Shown here piece by piece: positions 26,683 to 35,460 of a stretch of DNA of 64,000 nt; position 1 is the first letter of the stretch; every line of letters begins with the position of its first letter. Location: positions 80,536 to 144,535 of the forward strand of contig DIZW01000055.1 of assembly GCA_002428015.1 (NCBI GenBank), given 5' to 3'. Below the pieces are notes generated by a model, which was not told where the DNA came from, did not search any database, and was given only the letters and a program-made list of their open reading frames with translations. The position numbers and the translations under genes are program-made. Source of the DNA: Oxalobacteraceae bacterium UBA6018. Lineage in GTDB: Bacteria; Pseudomonadota; Gammaproteobacteria; Burkholderiales; Burkholderiaceae_D.

Positions 26683-28851
26683 ATGCGTATCATCCTGACT
26701 GGACTGGCCCTTAGTGCCGGCCTGTGCCTCGCGCCGCAAGCCGGCGCCGCTACCTCCGAGGCCGCCGGCCCCTCCGCTGACGTGCCCGGGCACGCCGCCT
26801 TGGAGGCTGAGCCGAAGGCGGCCCCCAAGGCCGCCGCCATCGCCGCGGCGATCGAGCGCACCGTGGCCTGGCAGCTGGCCAACCCCAGCGGCAACTCGCT
26901 GCGCGGCTGGGTGATCGCGCCGCTCTACGACGGCCTGATCCAGGCGGCCCTGGCCACCGGCGAGGCGCGCTACCTGGCGCCGGTGCTGCGCATGGGCCAG
27001 CAGTCCGGCTGGACGCTCGGCCCGCGCGGGCGCTTCGCCGACGACCACGCGGTCGGCCACGCCTGGCTCGACCTGTACCTGATGGACCGCAGCCACGGGG
27101 AGCGGCTGGCGCCGATCCGTGCCCAAATGAGCGAAATCGCCGACCACCCGATCGACGAGGACCTGGCCTACCACCACACCCCGGCCACGCCAGGCGTGAG
27201 CTTCGTCGACCGCTGGACCTGGTCCGACGCGCTCTACATGGACCCGCCCGTCTTTGCGCGCCTGTACAGCGCCACCGGCGAGGAGAAATACCTGGCCCAC
27301 ATGGAGCGCGAATACCGCGCCACCGTCGGCCACCTGTACGACCGCGGCGAGCACCTGTTCTATCGCGACGCCACCTTCATCGAGAAGCGCACCGCGCGCG
27401 GCCACAAGGTGTTCTGGAGCCGCGGCAACGGCTGGGTGTACGCCGCGCTGCCGCAGATCCTCGAGCACCTGCCGCCCCACCATCCGAGCCGCAAGTTCTA
27501 CGAAGACCTGTTCCGCGACATGACCATCGGCATACTCAAGGCCCAGCAACCCGACGGCTTGTGGCGCCCCAGCCTGCTCGACCCGGACGAAGTGCCGATC
27601 GGCGAGACCTCCGGCAGCGGCTTTTTCGTCTATGGCCTGGCCTGGGGCATCAACCACGGTCTGCTGCCGCGGGAGCGCACCTGGCCCGCGCTGGCGCGCG
27701 GCTGGGCCGGCCTGATGACGCGGGTGCGTCCGGACGGCTATGTCGGCTATGTACAGCCGATCGGTTCGGCGCCGCGCGCCGAGCAGGCCTATCAGAGCGT
27801 GATGCCGGACGGCGCCCGCATCACGGCGCAGGCCAAGCCGCGCGTCCTGTCGGAAAGTTCGACCCAGGATTTCGGCACCGGCGCCTTCCTGCTGGCCGCC
27901 AGCGAGATGCTGCGCGCCGTGCACGCGGCGCGCCCGGTCGAGCCGGCCGCGCTGCTGGCCAAGGCCGAGGCCCTGCTCGAGCGCCAGGCCGGAACGCCGC
28001 GCGCCTATGCGCGCTTGGTGCCGGAACGGCTGGACGACCTGGCCTGGGAAAACGACAAGGTGGCCTTCCGCATCTACGGTCCGGCCCTGCGCGCCGCGCC
28101 CGAGGACAGCGGCATCGACGCCTGGTTCAAGAAGGTGCACTACCCGGTGCTGGACAAATGGTATGGCATGGCCACCGGTAAAGCCCAATTGAGCTACCAC
28201 GTCGACCGCGGCGAAGGCTATGATGGCTACCATGTCGGCGACTCGCGCGGTGCGGGCGGCCTGGGACTATGGGTAGATGGCAAACTGATAACCTCGGATA
28301 CTTACCTGGAGGGCGATGTGCGCTGGACCGCTCCCGACGTGGCTGAATTCTCCAATGTGTACGTGTACCCGTTCACCATCGGCGGCAAGCCGGTCTACGA
28401 ACACCGGGTCTCGCGCCTGCGGCTGGGCGAGCGCATGACCTCCATCAGCAGTTTCTTCTCGCACTCGCGCACGCTGGACCAGGCCGAGCCGATCACCGAC
28501 CTCCCGTATGAAGTGGCGATCGGACTGGTGACCCAGGACGCGGCCCGGGCCAATCTGGTGCTGGACCCGGCCCATGGCCTGATCGCGGTCACCGAGCCGC
28601 TGGGCGGCAACGCCCTCGGCACTGGCGTCCTGATCGACCCGGCCAGGGTCGTGCGCACCGAGCGCCTGGCCGCCACCGACCCGGACGCAAAGCATGCGCA
28701 CGCGCTGGTGCTGACCCGCGTCGACGCCGCCGGCTACGTGCGCTACCGCAGCGGCTTTGCCTGGGGCGGCGACGGCGACATCACCACGGCGCCTCAGTGG
28801 TTGAGCTATCTGCGCGCGCGCGCCGGCGCCATCAGCACTTTACGACACTGA
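26683..28851 (+). CDS. GH105 unsaturated uronyl hydrolase fused to DUF4861
   Basis: Two-domain exported enzyme, 722 aa. ATG 26683 (GAAAG upstream) opens a signal peptide (MRIILTGLALSAGLCLAPQAGA); ATG 26593, overlapping the GH38 stop, is an alternative that adds 30 residues. Residues about 45-410 are a GH105/GH88-type (alpha/alpha)6 barrel with catalytic-Asp segment WTWSDALYMDPP, VFWSRGNGWV and FGTGAFLLAASEM. Residues about 440-720 are DUF4861: PERLDDLAWENDKVAFRIYG, DGYHVGDSRGAGGLGLWVDG. GH105 removes 4,5-unsaturated uronic acid left by polysaccharide lyases. DUF4861 has no established reaction known to me. Placement between GH38 and a pyruvyltransferase-like gene suggests a uronate- and mannose-containing glycan. 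Confidence 0.88.
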   Translation: MRIILTGLALSAGLCLAPQAGAATSEAAGPSADVPGHAALEAEPKAAPKAAAIAAAIERTVAWQLANPSGNSLRGWVIAPLYDGLIQAALATGEARYLAPVLRMGQQSGWTLGPRGRFADDHAVGHAWLDLYLMDRSHGERLAPIRAQMSEIADHPIDEDLAYHHTPATPGVSFVDRWTWSDALYMDPPVFARLYSATGEEKYLAHMEREYRATVGHLYDRGEHLFYRDATFIEKRTARGHKVFWSRGNGWVYAALPQILEHLPPHHPSRKFYEDLFRDMTIGILKAQQPDGLWRPSLLDPDEVPIGETSGSGFFVYGLAWGINHGLLPRERTWPALARGWAGLMTRVRPDGYVGYVQPIGSAPRAEQAYQSVMPDGARITAQAKPRVLSESSTQDFGTGAFLLAASEMLRAVHAARPVEPAALLAKAEALLERQAGTPRAYARLVPERLDDLAWENDKVAFRIYGPALRAAPEDSGIDAWFKKVHYPVLDKWYGMATGKAQLSYHVDRGEGYDGYHVGDSRGAGGLGLWVDGKLITSDTYLEGDVRWTAPDVAEFSNVYVYPFTIGGKPVYEHRVSRLRLGERMTSISSFFSHSRTLDQAEPITDLPYEVAIGLVTQDAARANLVLDPAHGLIAVTEPLGGNALGTGVLIDPARVVRTERLAATDPDAKHAHALVLTRVDAAGYVRYRSGFAWGGDGDITTAPQWLSYLRARAGAISTLRH

Positions 28852-28876
28852 CACCATCGCCAACGGAGACCATTCC

Positions 28877-30337
28877 ATGCACGCATCCGATCCCCGCCCG
28901 GCGCGACGGCGCCTGCTGCGCACCCTGCTGGCCGCCGCCGCCCTGCCCCTGCCCGCCCTCGGCGTGGCAGGCCGGGCGCCCGTCATCCTGTGGCGCAACG
29001 GCTGGAACATCAACAACATCGGCGACATCGGCCACGTGCCGGGCGCGCTGGCGCTGCTGCGCCACTACCTGCCGGAAGCGCGCGTCGTGCTGTGGGCCAA
29101 CAATGACCTGGTGATCCGCGGCCGCTACGCCCAGATGGGCCGCCTGGCCGACGGCGCGGTCGATGCCGGTACGGTAAGCCGCAAGGTCTATCCGGCCCTG
29201 CAGGTCGTCACCGGCCGCATCGGCGCCGACGGACGGGGCGACAATCCGGCGCTGGAAGCGGCGCTCGGGCAGGCCGATGCGATGGTCATCGGCTCCGGCG
29301 CCGGCATCTTGGAAGCGGGCGCGCTGCTTCGCTTCAAGCGCCGCACCGGCAAGCCGATCGGCATGTTCGGCGTCACCACCGATCCGTTCAACTTCACCTA
29401 TTTCCAGGATGGCGAAAACAGCGCCGACGTGCAGGCCCTGCGCGCGGCCAGCTTCGTGTTTACCCGCGAACGCACCTCGCTGCGGGTGCTCAAGGGTGAG
29501 GACGTCGATGGCCCGCAGGGCGCCTCGGCCGACCTTCCCTCCACCGCCGTCAACGAAGCCATCAACCGGGTCCCGATCAGCGTCGATCTGGCCGGCGTGC
29601 CGGCCGCGTTCGTGCCCGACACCACCTTCGCCTTCGGGGTGCGCGACGAAGCGCGCGCGCTGGCCTTCATGCTCGGCCATGGGCTCGAATCGGGAAAATT
29701 CATCTGCGTGATCCCGCGCCACCGCTGGAGCCCAACCGGCACCCCGACCCGCCAGGGCGATTCGCGCGACGCCTACAATGCGCTGTATCTGGAACAGGAC
29801 TGCGCCAAGCTGCGCGCGGCGATCGTCGCCTACGTGCGCAGCACCGGCAACAAGGTGGCCCTGGTGCCCGAGACCGTGTACGTGGTGCAGCAGCTGGGCG
29901 CGATGCTGCGCGATGGGCTGCCGGCCGATGTCGCCGCCAAGGTGGTGGTGCGGCGCGACTACTGGCTGCCCGACGAAGCGGCCTCGGTGTTTTCCCATGC
30001 CCAGGCAGTGCTCAGCGTGGAAAACCATTCGCCCATCATCGCCGCCGCGGCCGGCACCCCGTTCCTGATGGTGCACCAGCCGGAAGACTCGTTCAAGTCC
30101 GATATGTTCGCCGACATCGGCCTGGCCGACTGGTACATCCCCGACATCAACCATGCCAGCGCAGAGCGGGTGGCGCGCGCCCTGATGGCCATCATCGACG
30201 ACCTGCCGGCCGCCCGTGCGCGCCTGGCCCGCGCCATGCGGCTGGTCGAGAAGCTCCAGCAGTTCGGCATGCTGCGCCTGCGCCAGGTGCTGGGCCTGCC
30301 GCGCTCGCATGCCGCGCGCTACCACATCCGCAACTGA
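28877..30337 (+). CDS. Polysaccharide pyruvyltransferase-family protein with export signal
   Basis: 486 aa. The N-terminus ARRRLLRTLLAAAALPLPAL resembles a twin-arginine or lipoprotein-like export signal. The body has the hallmarks of the PF04230 GT-B-like family: NIGDIGHVPGALALL, VIGSGAGILEAG, FICVIPRHRW and VENHSPIIAAAAGTPFL. Family members transfer pyruvate from phosphoenolpyruvate to glycans as a ketal in the cytoplasm. A periplasmic member would lack that donor, so its role here is unclear: glycan binding, a different reaction, or cytoplasmic retention with a misleading N-terminus. It is the third gene of the GH38 operon, 25 bases after GH105-DUF4861. Confidence 0.8.
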   Translation: MHASDPRPARRRLLRTLLAAAALPLPALGVAGRAPVILWRNGWNINNIGDIGHVPGALALLRHYLPEARVVLWANNDLVIRGRYAQMGRLADGAVDAGTVSRKVYPALQVVTGRIGADGRGDNPALEAALGQADAMVIGSGAGILEAGALLRFKRRTGKPIGMFGVTTDPFNFTYFQDGENSADVQALRAASFVFTRERTSLRVLKGEDVDGPQGASADLPSTAVNEAINRVPISVDLAGVPAAFVPDTTFAFGVRDEARALAFMLGHGLESGKFICVIPRHRWSPTGTPTRQGDSRDAYNALYLEQDCAKLRAAIVAYVRSTGNKVALVPETVYVVQQLGAMLRDGLPADVAAKVVVRRDYWLPDEAASVFSHAQAVLSVENHSPIIAAAAGTPFLMVHQPEDSFKSDMFADIGLADWYIPDINHASAERVARALMAIIDDLPAARARLARAMRLVEKLQQFGMLRLRQVLGLPRSHAARYHIRN

Positions 30338-30448
30338 GGGCGACGCCCCGGCTCCGGCCATGGCTGGCTACCGCCCGGTTCTGCTACCATGCGCTACAGC
30401 GCGCCGGCGGCACGGGGGCGCACCATCAGAGCACCATCCGGAGAAGGT

Positions 30449-31465
30449 ATGCGCAAGGCAGTCACATTGCAGCAGGTCGCGGACGCCGCCGGCGTCTCGC
30501 TCAACACCGCATCGCGCGCGATTCGCGCCGACCGCTATGTCTCGGAATCGGCGCGCGCCCGCGTGCAGGAGGCGGCCGATCGGCTGCACTACCGGCCCAA
30601 CGTGCTGGCACGCCGCATGCGCGGCGACCCGGCCCGCCTGCTGGGAATTTTCGTCAATGCGATCGGCTGGGGGGTGGTGCACGAACTGGTCGACCATATC
30701 AGCGACGAAGCGCGCCGCCTCGACTTCGACTTGGTGGTCTTCAGCGCCGAGAACTTCCACGACCGGCGCCGGGTCGGCACCAGCGACCTGCTGTGCGGGC
30801 TGTGCGACGGCCTGCTGATGCTGCTGCCGAACCAGGACGATGGCTTTCTCGAGGTGCTGGAACGCGACCGCAGTAACTGCGTGCTGGTCGGCTTCGCCGC
30901 ACGCGAGATCGGCCTGCCGGTGGTGGTGGTCGACAACCGCGCGGCCGGCCGCATGGCGGCCGAACATCTGCTGGCGCTCGGCCACCGCCGGATCGCCTTC
31001 ATCCAGGGCAGCCGCGCCACCGGGCAAAGTAGCGAGCGCGAACGCGGCTATGCCGCCGCGCTGGCCGCGGCAGGCATCGCGCCCGACCCGGCCCTGATCG
31101 GTGCCGGCCACTTCGATCCGGGCAGCACCGCCGCAGCCACGCTGGCGCTGCTGGCGCTGGCGCGGCCGCCGACCGCGATCTTCTGCGCCAACGACGGCAT
31201 GGCGCTGACCGTGATGGAAGTTCTGCGCGGACGTGGCGTGCGCGTGCCCGACGACGTCTCGGTGATCGGCTTCGACGATATTGCGCTGGCCAGCTACACC
31301 CAGCCGGGCTTGACCACGCTGCGCCAGCCCTCGCGCGAGATCGCCGTCAGCGCCGTGCACACGCTGCTGCGGATGATCGACAGCGGCCAGTTCGAATCGA
31401 CCCGCCGGACCTATCCGCCCGAACTGGTGGTGCGCCAGTCGACCGGCCCGGCCCGGGCGCGCTGA
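30449..31465 (+). CDS. LacI-family transcriptional regulator
   Basis: Sugar-responsive repressor, 338 aa. Start ATG 30449 follows GGAGAAGG and places the helix-turn-helix at residues 4-24 (VTLQQVADAAGVSLNTASRA), the canonical LacI position. The hinge helix is NVLARRMRG. The periplasmic-binding-like effector domain carries VVVVDNRAAGRMAAEHLLALGHRRI-type segments and FCANDGMALTVMEVLRGRGV near the end. It is followed by an MFS transporter, GH105 and DUF2264 gene in the same direction. A LacI-type inverted repeat at 32830-32844 before the GH105 gene is a good candidate target. Confidence 0.93.
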   Translation: MRKAVTLQQVADAAGVSLNTASRAIRADRYVSESARARVQEAADRLHYRPNVLARRMRGDPARLLGIFVNAIGWGVVHELVDHISDEARRLDFDLVVFSAENFHDRRRVGTSDLLCGLCDGLLMLLPNQDDGFLEVLERDRSNCVLVGFAAREIGLPVVVVDNRAAGRMAAEHLLALGHRRIAFIQGSRATGQSSERERGYAAALAAAGIAPDPALIGAGHFDPGSTAAATLALLALARPPTAIFCANDGMALTVMEVLRGRGVRVPDDVSVIGFDDIALASYTQPGLTTLRQPSREIAVSAVHTLLRMIDSGQFESTRRTYPPELVVRQSTGPARAR

Positions 31466-31491
31466 TCGCGCCCGCCGCCACCGCGCCCCGG

Positions 31492-32817
31492 ATGGACGGC
31501 ACCTGGTTGGAACGTGCGCGCCGCCCGCGCTTCGCGGCCGGCACGCTGCGCTATGGAGCAGTCGGGCTGGGCCTGGTGATCGCCTGGCTGCTCACCGGAG
31601 AACTGGGCATGGCGATGCGCGACCGCGCCATCGTCCCGGCCAGCCTGGAAATGCTGCGCCGCTACGGCGCGAGCGACAACACCGTCTCGGTGCTGCTGAG
31701 CGGGGTGCCGGCCGTGCTGTCGCTGTTCATGGTGCCGCTGATCGGCCCGGTCTCGGACCGTCTGCGCGGGCGCTGGGGACGGCGCCGCCCTTTCCTGTTC
31801 CTGCTGGCCCCGTCCGGCGCGCTGACCCTGGCCGGCATGGCGGCCTCCCAGCGCATCGGCGCGGCCGCCGCCCTGGGCGGAGCGGCCGCGCCCGACTACG
31901 CGCTGACCGTGTTCGCGCTGTGCTGGAGCGTATTCTGCGCGGTGGTGCTGTGCGCCAAGTCGCTCTACTTCGCGCTGGTCAACGACGTCCTGCCCAGCGC
32001 CTGGCTGGGCCGCTTCTTCGGGCTGTACCGCATCGTCAGCCTGTCGATCGGCATCGCCTTCTATTGCCGGGTGTTCCCGGCGCTCGATCACGCGCTGTAT
32101 GCGATCACCGCGCTGGCCGGCCTGGTGTTCGGCGCCAGCATCATCCTGATGTGCGTGATGGTGCGCGAAGGCGAGTATCCGCCCGCGGCGCCGGCCCCGG
32201 ATGACGCACCTGGCCGGGGCCGGCCCGCGCTGGCCGTCGCCTTCGCGCTGCCGCGCGCCGGTTGGATCTACGCCGCGCTGGCCCTGGGCGGCATGGTGTT
32301 CGGGCCATTCAATACCTTCAGCCAGTATTACGCCGCCTCGCTGGGGATGAGCAAGGCCGCGCTGGGCGAACTGTCGGCGCTGGCGTATGGTGTCTCGATC
32401 GTGCTGGCGCTGCCGATCGGCATACTGGCCGACCGTATCGGCGCACTGCGGGTCTCGCTGTGGGTCATGGCCCTGTATGGCGCGGCCATCGGCGCCGGCT
32501 ACGCCGTGCTGCGCGACGGCGCCGCCTTCGGCCCGGTGTACCTGGTCCATGTGGTGCTGTCGGGCGCCTACTTTACCGCGGCCGCGTCGCTCCCCATGGC
32601 CTTGTTCCCGCGCCTGGATTTTCTGCGCTACTGCGCCTTCAGCGACGTGCTCGGCTCGCTGGCCGGCATCGCCCTGAGCGCGGTGCAAGGGGCGCTGCTG
32701 GACCGCACCGGCCACGATTACCGCGTCACGCTGCTGTACGCCGCATGCGCGGCGGCGGCCTGCACCTTGTGCCTGGCGCGCCTGGCCTGGGCCCAGGGCG
32801 CCGCCGCGCGCGCGTGA
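31492..32817 (+). CDS. MFS/GPH-type sugar transporter (SLC45-like)
   Basis: Inner-membrane permease, 441 aa, about 12 membrane spans. The cytoplasmic loop PVSDRLRGRWGRRRPFLF is the loop 2-3 signature of sucrose/maltoside symporters. AIVPASLEMLRRYGASD and NTFSQYYAASLGMSKAALG flank other helices. It begins 26 bases after the LacI stop; the ribosome site is weak, so coupling to LacI translation is plausible. It probably imports the di- or monosaccharides released by the GH105 and DUF2264 proteins (inference from context). Confidence 0.86.
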   Translation: MDGTWLERARRPRFAAGTLRYGAVGLGLVIAWLLTGELGMAMRDRAIVPASLEMLRRYGASDNTVSVLLSGVPAVLSLFMVPLIGPVSDRLRGRWGRRRPFLFLLAPSGALTLAGMAASQRIGAAAALGGAAAPDYALTVFALCWSVFCAVVLCAKSLYFALVNDVLPSAWLGRFFGLYRIVSLSIGIAFYCRVFPALDHALYAITALAGLVFGASIILMCVMVREGEYPPAAPAPDDAPGRGRPALAVAFALPRAGWIYAALALGGMVFGPFNTFSQYYAASLGMSKAALGELSALAYGVSIVLALPIGILADRIGALRVSLWVMALYGAAIGAGYAVLRDGAAFGPVYLVHVVLSGAYFTAAASLPMALFPRLDFLRYCAFSDVLGSLAGIALSAVQGALLDRTGHDYRVTLLYAACAAAACTLCLARLAWAQGAAARA

Positions 32818-32829
32818 AAATCGCTAGTC

Positions 32830-32850
32830 CGAAAACGGTTTTCGCAATTG
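32830..32850. promoter_or_regulatory. Candidate LacI-type operator before GH105
   Basis: Inverted repeat CGAAAAC-G-GTTTTCG (32830-32844) continuing into CGCAATTG. The part TTTTCGCAATTG (32839-32850) is the reverse complement of CAATTGCGAAAA found at 44288 and close to sites at 44365 and 47514. It is located about 90 bases upstream of the GH105 start. Confidence 0.5.
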
Positions 32851-32938
32851 CTGGGACGTACGCCGAACGGCAGACTTCGTACGTGGCGCGGCCGCTCGAC
32901 CGGCCGCGCCGTTCCCATTGTCCGACCTGAGCTTGCCT

Positions 32939-34102
32939 ATGCCCTTCACCTCCCGGCCACAGATGTCACTCGCCGCCACCACCATGCTGGCGGCCCTTGG
33001 TGCCCATGCCGCCAGCCCTGCCGCGCCCTCGCTGGCGCCATCCGCTGTGCTGGCCCTGGCCGAGCGCGCCGCCGACTTCCAGATCGCCAGTATGGCGGCC
33101 GGCTGGGTGCCGCCCAACGCCGCCTATGAAACGCCGGATCGCAAGGGCTGGGTGCAGGGCGCGTTCCTCGCCGGACTGACCGCCTTGGCCGAACGCAGTG
33201 CGCGGCCGCTGTACCGTCAGACCATCCTGCTGCGCGGCGCCGCCAACGAATGGAAGCTGGGCCCGCGCATGTACCATGCCGACGACCAGGTGATCGCCCA
33301 GTCTTATGTCTGGGCCGCGCGCCACGGCGCCGGCGAGGCGGCGCTGGGGCCGGCCCGCCACCAGCTCGACGCCATCCTGGCGCGCCCGTCGCGCGTGCCG
33401 CTGGCGTTCTTCGCCGAGGCCGGCGTCGATTGCCAGACCCGCTGGTGCTGGTGCGACGCCATCTTCATGGGCCCGCCGCTGTGGGCCGCGATGAGCCAGG
33501 CCACGGGCGACGCGCGCTACGCCGACTTCGCCAAGGAAGAACTGGAAGCGGCCACCAGCTATCTGTACGACCGCCAGGAACACCTGTATTACCGCGACTC
33601 GCGCTATTTCGAGCGGCGCGGACCGGATGGCGAAAAGGTGTTCTGGAGCCGGGGCAACGGCTGGGTGTTCGCCGGACTGGCACGCACCCTCGATGCACTG
33701 CAGAGCGACGATCCCGGCCGCGCCGCTTTGGAAAAAATCTTCACCGAGATGGCCCTCAAGCTGAAGGCCATCCAAAAGCCGGACGGCTACTGGAGTCCGT
33801 CGCTACTGGGCGATCCGGCCAAGTCGCTGCCCGAATCGAGCGGCACCGCCTTCTACACCTACGGCCTGGCTTGGGGCATCGGCCATGGCTTGCTGGAGCG
33901 CGCGCGTTTCGAGCCGGCGCTGCGGCGTGGCTGGGACGCGCTGGCGCGCTCGCTCCATCCCGACGGCAAGTTCGGCAACGTCCAGCCGATCGGCGACAGC
34001 CCTGACAAAGTCAACTACGATGACACCCAGTACTACGGGGTCGGGGCCTTCCTGCTGGCAGCCGGCGCCGTGGCCGACCTCAAGCTCGACAGCGCCAAGT
34101 GA
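32939..34102 (+). CDS. GH105 unsaturated rhamnogalacturonyl/uronyl hydrolase
   Basis: Exported hydrolase, 387 aa, single-domain GH105. ATG 32939 opens a signal peptide (SLAATTMLAALGAHAA); an upstream TTG at 32918 is less likely. WVQGAFLAGLTALAER, MYHADDQVIAQSYVW, the catalytic-Asp segment WCWCDAIFMGPPLW and VFWSRGNGWVFAGLAR match the family in order. The product would be 5-keto-4-deoxyuronate from unsaturated pectin or glucuronan oligomers. It is about as similar in motif layout to the N-terminal half of the GH105-DUF4861 fusion as family members usually are, so the two may act on different unsaturated disaccharides. The DUF2264 gene follows in 40 bases. Confidence 0.9.
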   Translation: MPFTSRPQMSLAATTMLAALGAHAASPAAPSLAPSAVLALAERAADFQIASMAAGWVPPNAAYETPDRKGWVQGAFLAGLTALAERSARPLYRQTILLRGAANEWKLGPRMYHADDQVIAQSYVWAARHGAGEAALGPARHQLDAILARPSRVPLAFFAEAGVDCQTRWCWCDAIFMGPPLWAAMSQATGDARYADFAKEELEAATSYLYDRQEHLYYRDSRYFERRGPDGEKVFWSRGNGWVFAGLARTLDALQSDDPGRAALEKIFTEMALKLKAIQKPDGYWSPSLLGDPAKSLPESSGTAFYTYGLAWGIGHGLLERARFEPALRRGWDALARSLHPDGKFGNVQPIGDSPDKVNYDDTQYYGVGAFLLAAGAVADLKLDSAK

Positions 34103-34142
34103 CCCTGTCGAGCCCCACATAACCACCACCCTGGAATTACCC

Positions 34143-35399
34143 ATGAAACGTCGCACCATCCTTGGCGGCCTGGCCTTCGGCCCGGCCATGCTGTCCTCCC
34201 TGCCGGCACTGGGCGCGCCCGCCGGCGCCGCCCCCGGCGGCGCCGCGCGCGCCTATATGGTCGGCCTGCTGACCTCGATCGCCGAGCCGGTGTTCAGCGC
34301 CATGGCGCGCGGCCAGCTGAAACAGCGCTTCGACCTCGAACTCAGCCCCACCTGGGACGGGCGCCCGCCCGACGTGGCCTACCTGGAGTGCTTCGGGCGC
34401 CTGCTGTCCGGCTGCGCCCCCTGGTTCGCCCTGCCCGACGACGACAGCGCCGAAGGCAAGACCCGCGCCCGCCTGCGCATGCTGGCGCTGCAGTCGCTGG
34501 CCAACGCGGTCGATCCAGCCAGTCCGGACCTCTTGCTGTGGAGCGGACCGCCCCAGGTCCTGGTCGATTCGGCGTATATCTCGAGCGCCCTGCTGCGCGC
34601 CCCGGCGGCCCTGTGGGAGCCGCTCGACGCCACCACCAGGCGGCGCCTGGTGGACGCCATCAAGGGCGTGCGCGCGATCGAACCGGCCCATACCAACTGG
34701 CTGCTGTTCGCCGCCATGAACGAAGCGTTCCTGCTGTCGGTGGGCGAAGCCTACGATCCGCTGCGCATGAACACGGGGGTGCGCAAGATGCGTGAATGGT
34801 ACGTGGGCGACGGCTGGATCAAGGACGGCGACACCTTCCACTTCGACTACTACAACTCCTACGTGATCTACCCGATGCTGGTGACGGTGCTGCAGACCAT
34901 GGTCAAGTTCAAGGCCGGCTACTGGAACGCCAAGCCGGAAGAGCTGCTGGCGCAGGCGACCAAGCGCATGCAGCGCTATGGCGAACACCTGGAGCGCTTC
35001 ATTTCGCCGTCCGGCAGCTACCCGCCGATCGGCCGCTCGATCACCTACCGCACCGCCGCGTTCCAGCCGCTGGCGTTCATGGCCTGGCACAAGCTGTTGC
35101 CGGCCTCGCTGCCGGAGGGCCAAGTGCGCGCGGCGCTGGAGGCGGTGCACCGGGCCATCTGGTCGGATCCGAGCAATTTCACCGCCAAGGGATTCCTGAC
35201 GATCGGTTTCGCCGGCCACCACCCCGCGCTGGCCGACTGGTATTCCGACAGCGGCAGCATGTATATCGCCGCCGAGAGTTTCCTGACCCTGGGCCTGGCG
35301 CCAGGCGACAGCTACTGGACGGCGCCGGCGCGCGACTGGACCCAGAAGAAAGCCTTCAGCCACCAGGATTTCCCGAAAGACTACCACGTCGACTACTGA
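34143..35399 (+). CDS. DUF2264 protein, exported
   Basis: 418 aa. MKRRTILGGLAFGPAMLSSLPALGA is a likely signal peptide with an RR pair. The rest matches the DUF2264 family: YLECFGRLLSGCAPWFALPD, NWLLFAAMNEAFLLSVG, DGDTFHFDYYNSYVIYPML, RFISPSGSYPPIGRSITYR. The predicted fold is an (alpha/alpha) toroid as in heparinase II/III N-terminal domains and GH88/GH105. Members occur in pectin and rhamnogalacturonan loci, but I know of no firmly assigned reaction. Its position after GH105 under the same LacI unit suggests a role in uronate-containing oligosaccharide breakdown. Confidence 0.85.
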   Translation: MKRRTILGGLAFGPAMLSSLPALGAPAGAAPGGAARAYMVGLLTSIAEPVFSAMARGQLKQRFDLELSPTWDGRPPDVAYLECFGRLLSGCAPWFALPDDDSAEGKTRARLRMLALQSLANAVDPASPDLLLWSGPPQVLVDSAYISSALLRAPAALWEPLDATTRRRLVDAIKGVRAIEPAHTNWLLFAAMNEAFLLSVGEAYDPLRMNTGVRKMREWYVGDGWIKDGDTFHFDYYNSYVIYPMLVTVLQTMVKFKAGYWNAKPEELLAQATKRMQRYGEHLERFISPSGSYPPIGRSITYRTAAFQPLAFMAWHKLLPASLPEGQVRAALEAVHRAIWSDPSNFTAKGFLTIGFAGHHPALADWYSDSGSMYIAAESFLTLGLAPGDSYWTAPARDWTQKKAFSHQDFPKDYHVDY

Positions 35400-35420
35400 T
35401 GCCGGCGGCGACGCCGCCGC

Positions 35421-35455
35421 GCCCTGACGCCGACCCGAAAGGCCGGCGCCAGGGC
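35421..35455. terminator. Bidirectional hairpin between convergent genes
   Basis: GCCCTGACGCCGACC, loop CGAAA, GGCCGGCGCCAGGGC: a 15-bp stem with two mismatches, placed between the convergent DUF2264 and XylR-like genes. It probably serves both transcripts. Confidence 0.6.
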
Positions 35456-35460
35456 AGGCC

